Positions 42,541 to 42,851 of a DNA stretch of 42,851 bases are shown here, piece after piece. The stretch comes from an uncultured Flavobacteriales bacterium. GTDB lineage: Bacteria; Bacteroidota; Bacteroidia; Flavobacteriales_D; Parvicellaceae. The stretch's first letter is position 1, and every line of letters begins with the position of its first letter. Position numbers and translations under genes: made by a program. The stretch covers positions 1-42,851 of the forward strand of contig CAJQPO010000056.1 of NCBI GenBank assembly GCA_905480225.1, read 5' to 3'. The notes under the pieces were generated by a model. The model ran no database searches, had not been told where the DNA came from, and worked only from the letters and a program-made list of their open reading frames with translations.

Positions 42541-42851
42541 ACAACTTTCCTTCTGTATTCCCTGCTTTTCCTGAAACGTTGAAGACATAATTCCCTGCTT
42601 CCCAAAATTGACTGTCAATTCGTATGTAATTTTCAGAAAAATCTTCTTCAAAGATCAGTTGTCCCGTAATTGAAAAGACACGTATGCATTTGTGGAATTG
42701 ATTTGGAAACCTTAAGGTGAAAGAGTCAAAGTGAGTTTCAATTTTGACTTCTGACTTAGCTTCTTTCATATCCGAAAGTAATTCGAGTTTTAGTAGGAAT
42801 AGTCCATTGTGACGATCGGATACAAGAATTCTCTCTGAAGGAAGAAAGCAA
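42527..42851 (-). CDS. C-terminal part of a secreted choice-of-anchor-B protein (cut by window edge)
   Basis: The frame is open to the right edge, with 107 whole codons before the TAA stop at 42527-42529. Its first residues (CFLPSERILVSDRHNGLFLL) match the final LVIVD/choice-of-anchor-B strand of the protein at 13232, where the equivalent is WLPSGNILASDIENGLYIL. A T9SS-like C-terminal domain of about 75 residues follows: THFDSFTLRFPNQF, IRVFSITGQLIFEEDFSE, FWEAGNYVFNVSGKAG. It lacks the usual YPNP start and ends KLFKSP, so the sorting domain is atypical. An internal ATG at 42769 is not the real start. Confidence 0.72.
   Translation of the reverse strand, partial: CFLPSERILVSDRHNGLFLLKLELLSDMKEAKSEVKIETHFDSFTLRFPNQFHKCIRVFSITGQLIFEEDFSENYIRIDSQFWEAGNYVFNVSGKAGNTEGKLFKSP

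Overview
The window reads as a chromosomal segment of a member of the Bacteroidota, most likely a marine Flavobacteriia-like lineage. The evidence is an AT-rich sequence with few Shine-Dalgarno sites, repeated TAnnTTTG (-7) promoter elements, a type IX secretion protein (PorQ) with two secreted proteins of the kind that system exports, a Bacteroidota-type LptF permease, a GlmU-like sugar nucleotidyltransferase, a zinc-independent L31 and a RibBA fusion. I cannot place it to genus. No phage, insertion sequence, CRISPR array or plasmid gene is visible.

Layout. 1-750: 5' end of a small membrane protein gene, an empty stretch, and a tRNA-Met with its terminator. 970-8060 (+): START-like protein, LptF, two GT4 glycosyltransferases, RibBA, a DUF4440-like lipoprotein and a DUF2804 protein, mostly with overlapping start and stop codons. 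8080-10690: an unknown secreted protein, a lone PD-(D/E)XK-like nuclease protein, a tiny lipoprotein and a Rieske oxygenase, which diverges from an APC permease (10742). 12116-15616: FKBP lipoprotein, unknown cytoplasmic protein, large T9SS-exported choice-of-anchor-B protein. 15669-18000 (-): a broken gene remnant and a TPR/SpoIIE phosphatase. 18305-25034 (+): a tight five-gene operon of FAD oxidoreductase, membrane polyferredoxin, two GT2 enzymes and a GT-C enzyme. 25009-32879 (-): second SpoIIE phosphatase, XerD, DUF1015 protein, SerA, SerC, unknown secreted protein, ferredoxin. 32936-42540: acyl-CoA reductase, beta-helix lipoprotein (-), RpmE2, GlmU-like protein, Lon, PorQ, Cmk, CPBP protease. 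The right edge cuts a second choice-of-anchor-B protein.

How the parts fit. Housekeeping genes dominate: riboflavin and serine synthesis, envelope lipid transport, Lon proteolysis, Xer recombination, CMP kinase. The best candidate for an undescribed system is the 18305-25034 operon. It joins an NAD(P)H/FAD dehydrogenase and a NosR/NapH-like membrane iron-sulfur protein to lipid-phosphate and processive-type glycosyltransferases, and two paralogous SpoIIE-type phosphatases flank it. Other points of interest are a head-to-head bidirectional promoter at 32896-32911, genes whose -7 element lies only 4-6 nt from the ATG, a relic gene at 15669-15886, and a DUF1015 protein beside serA and serC.
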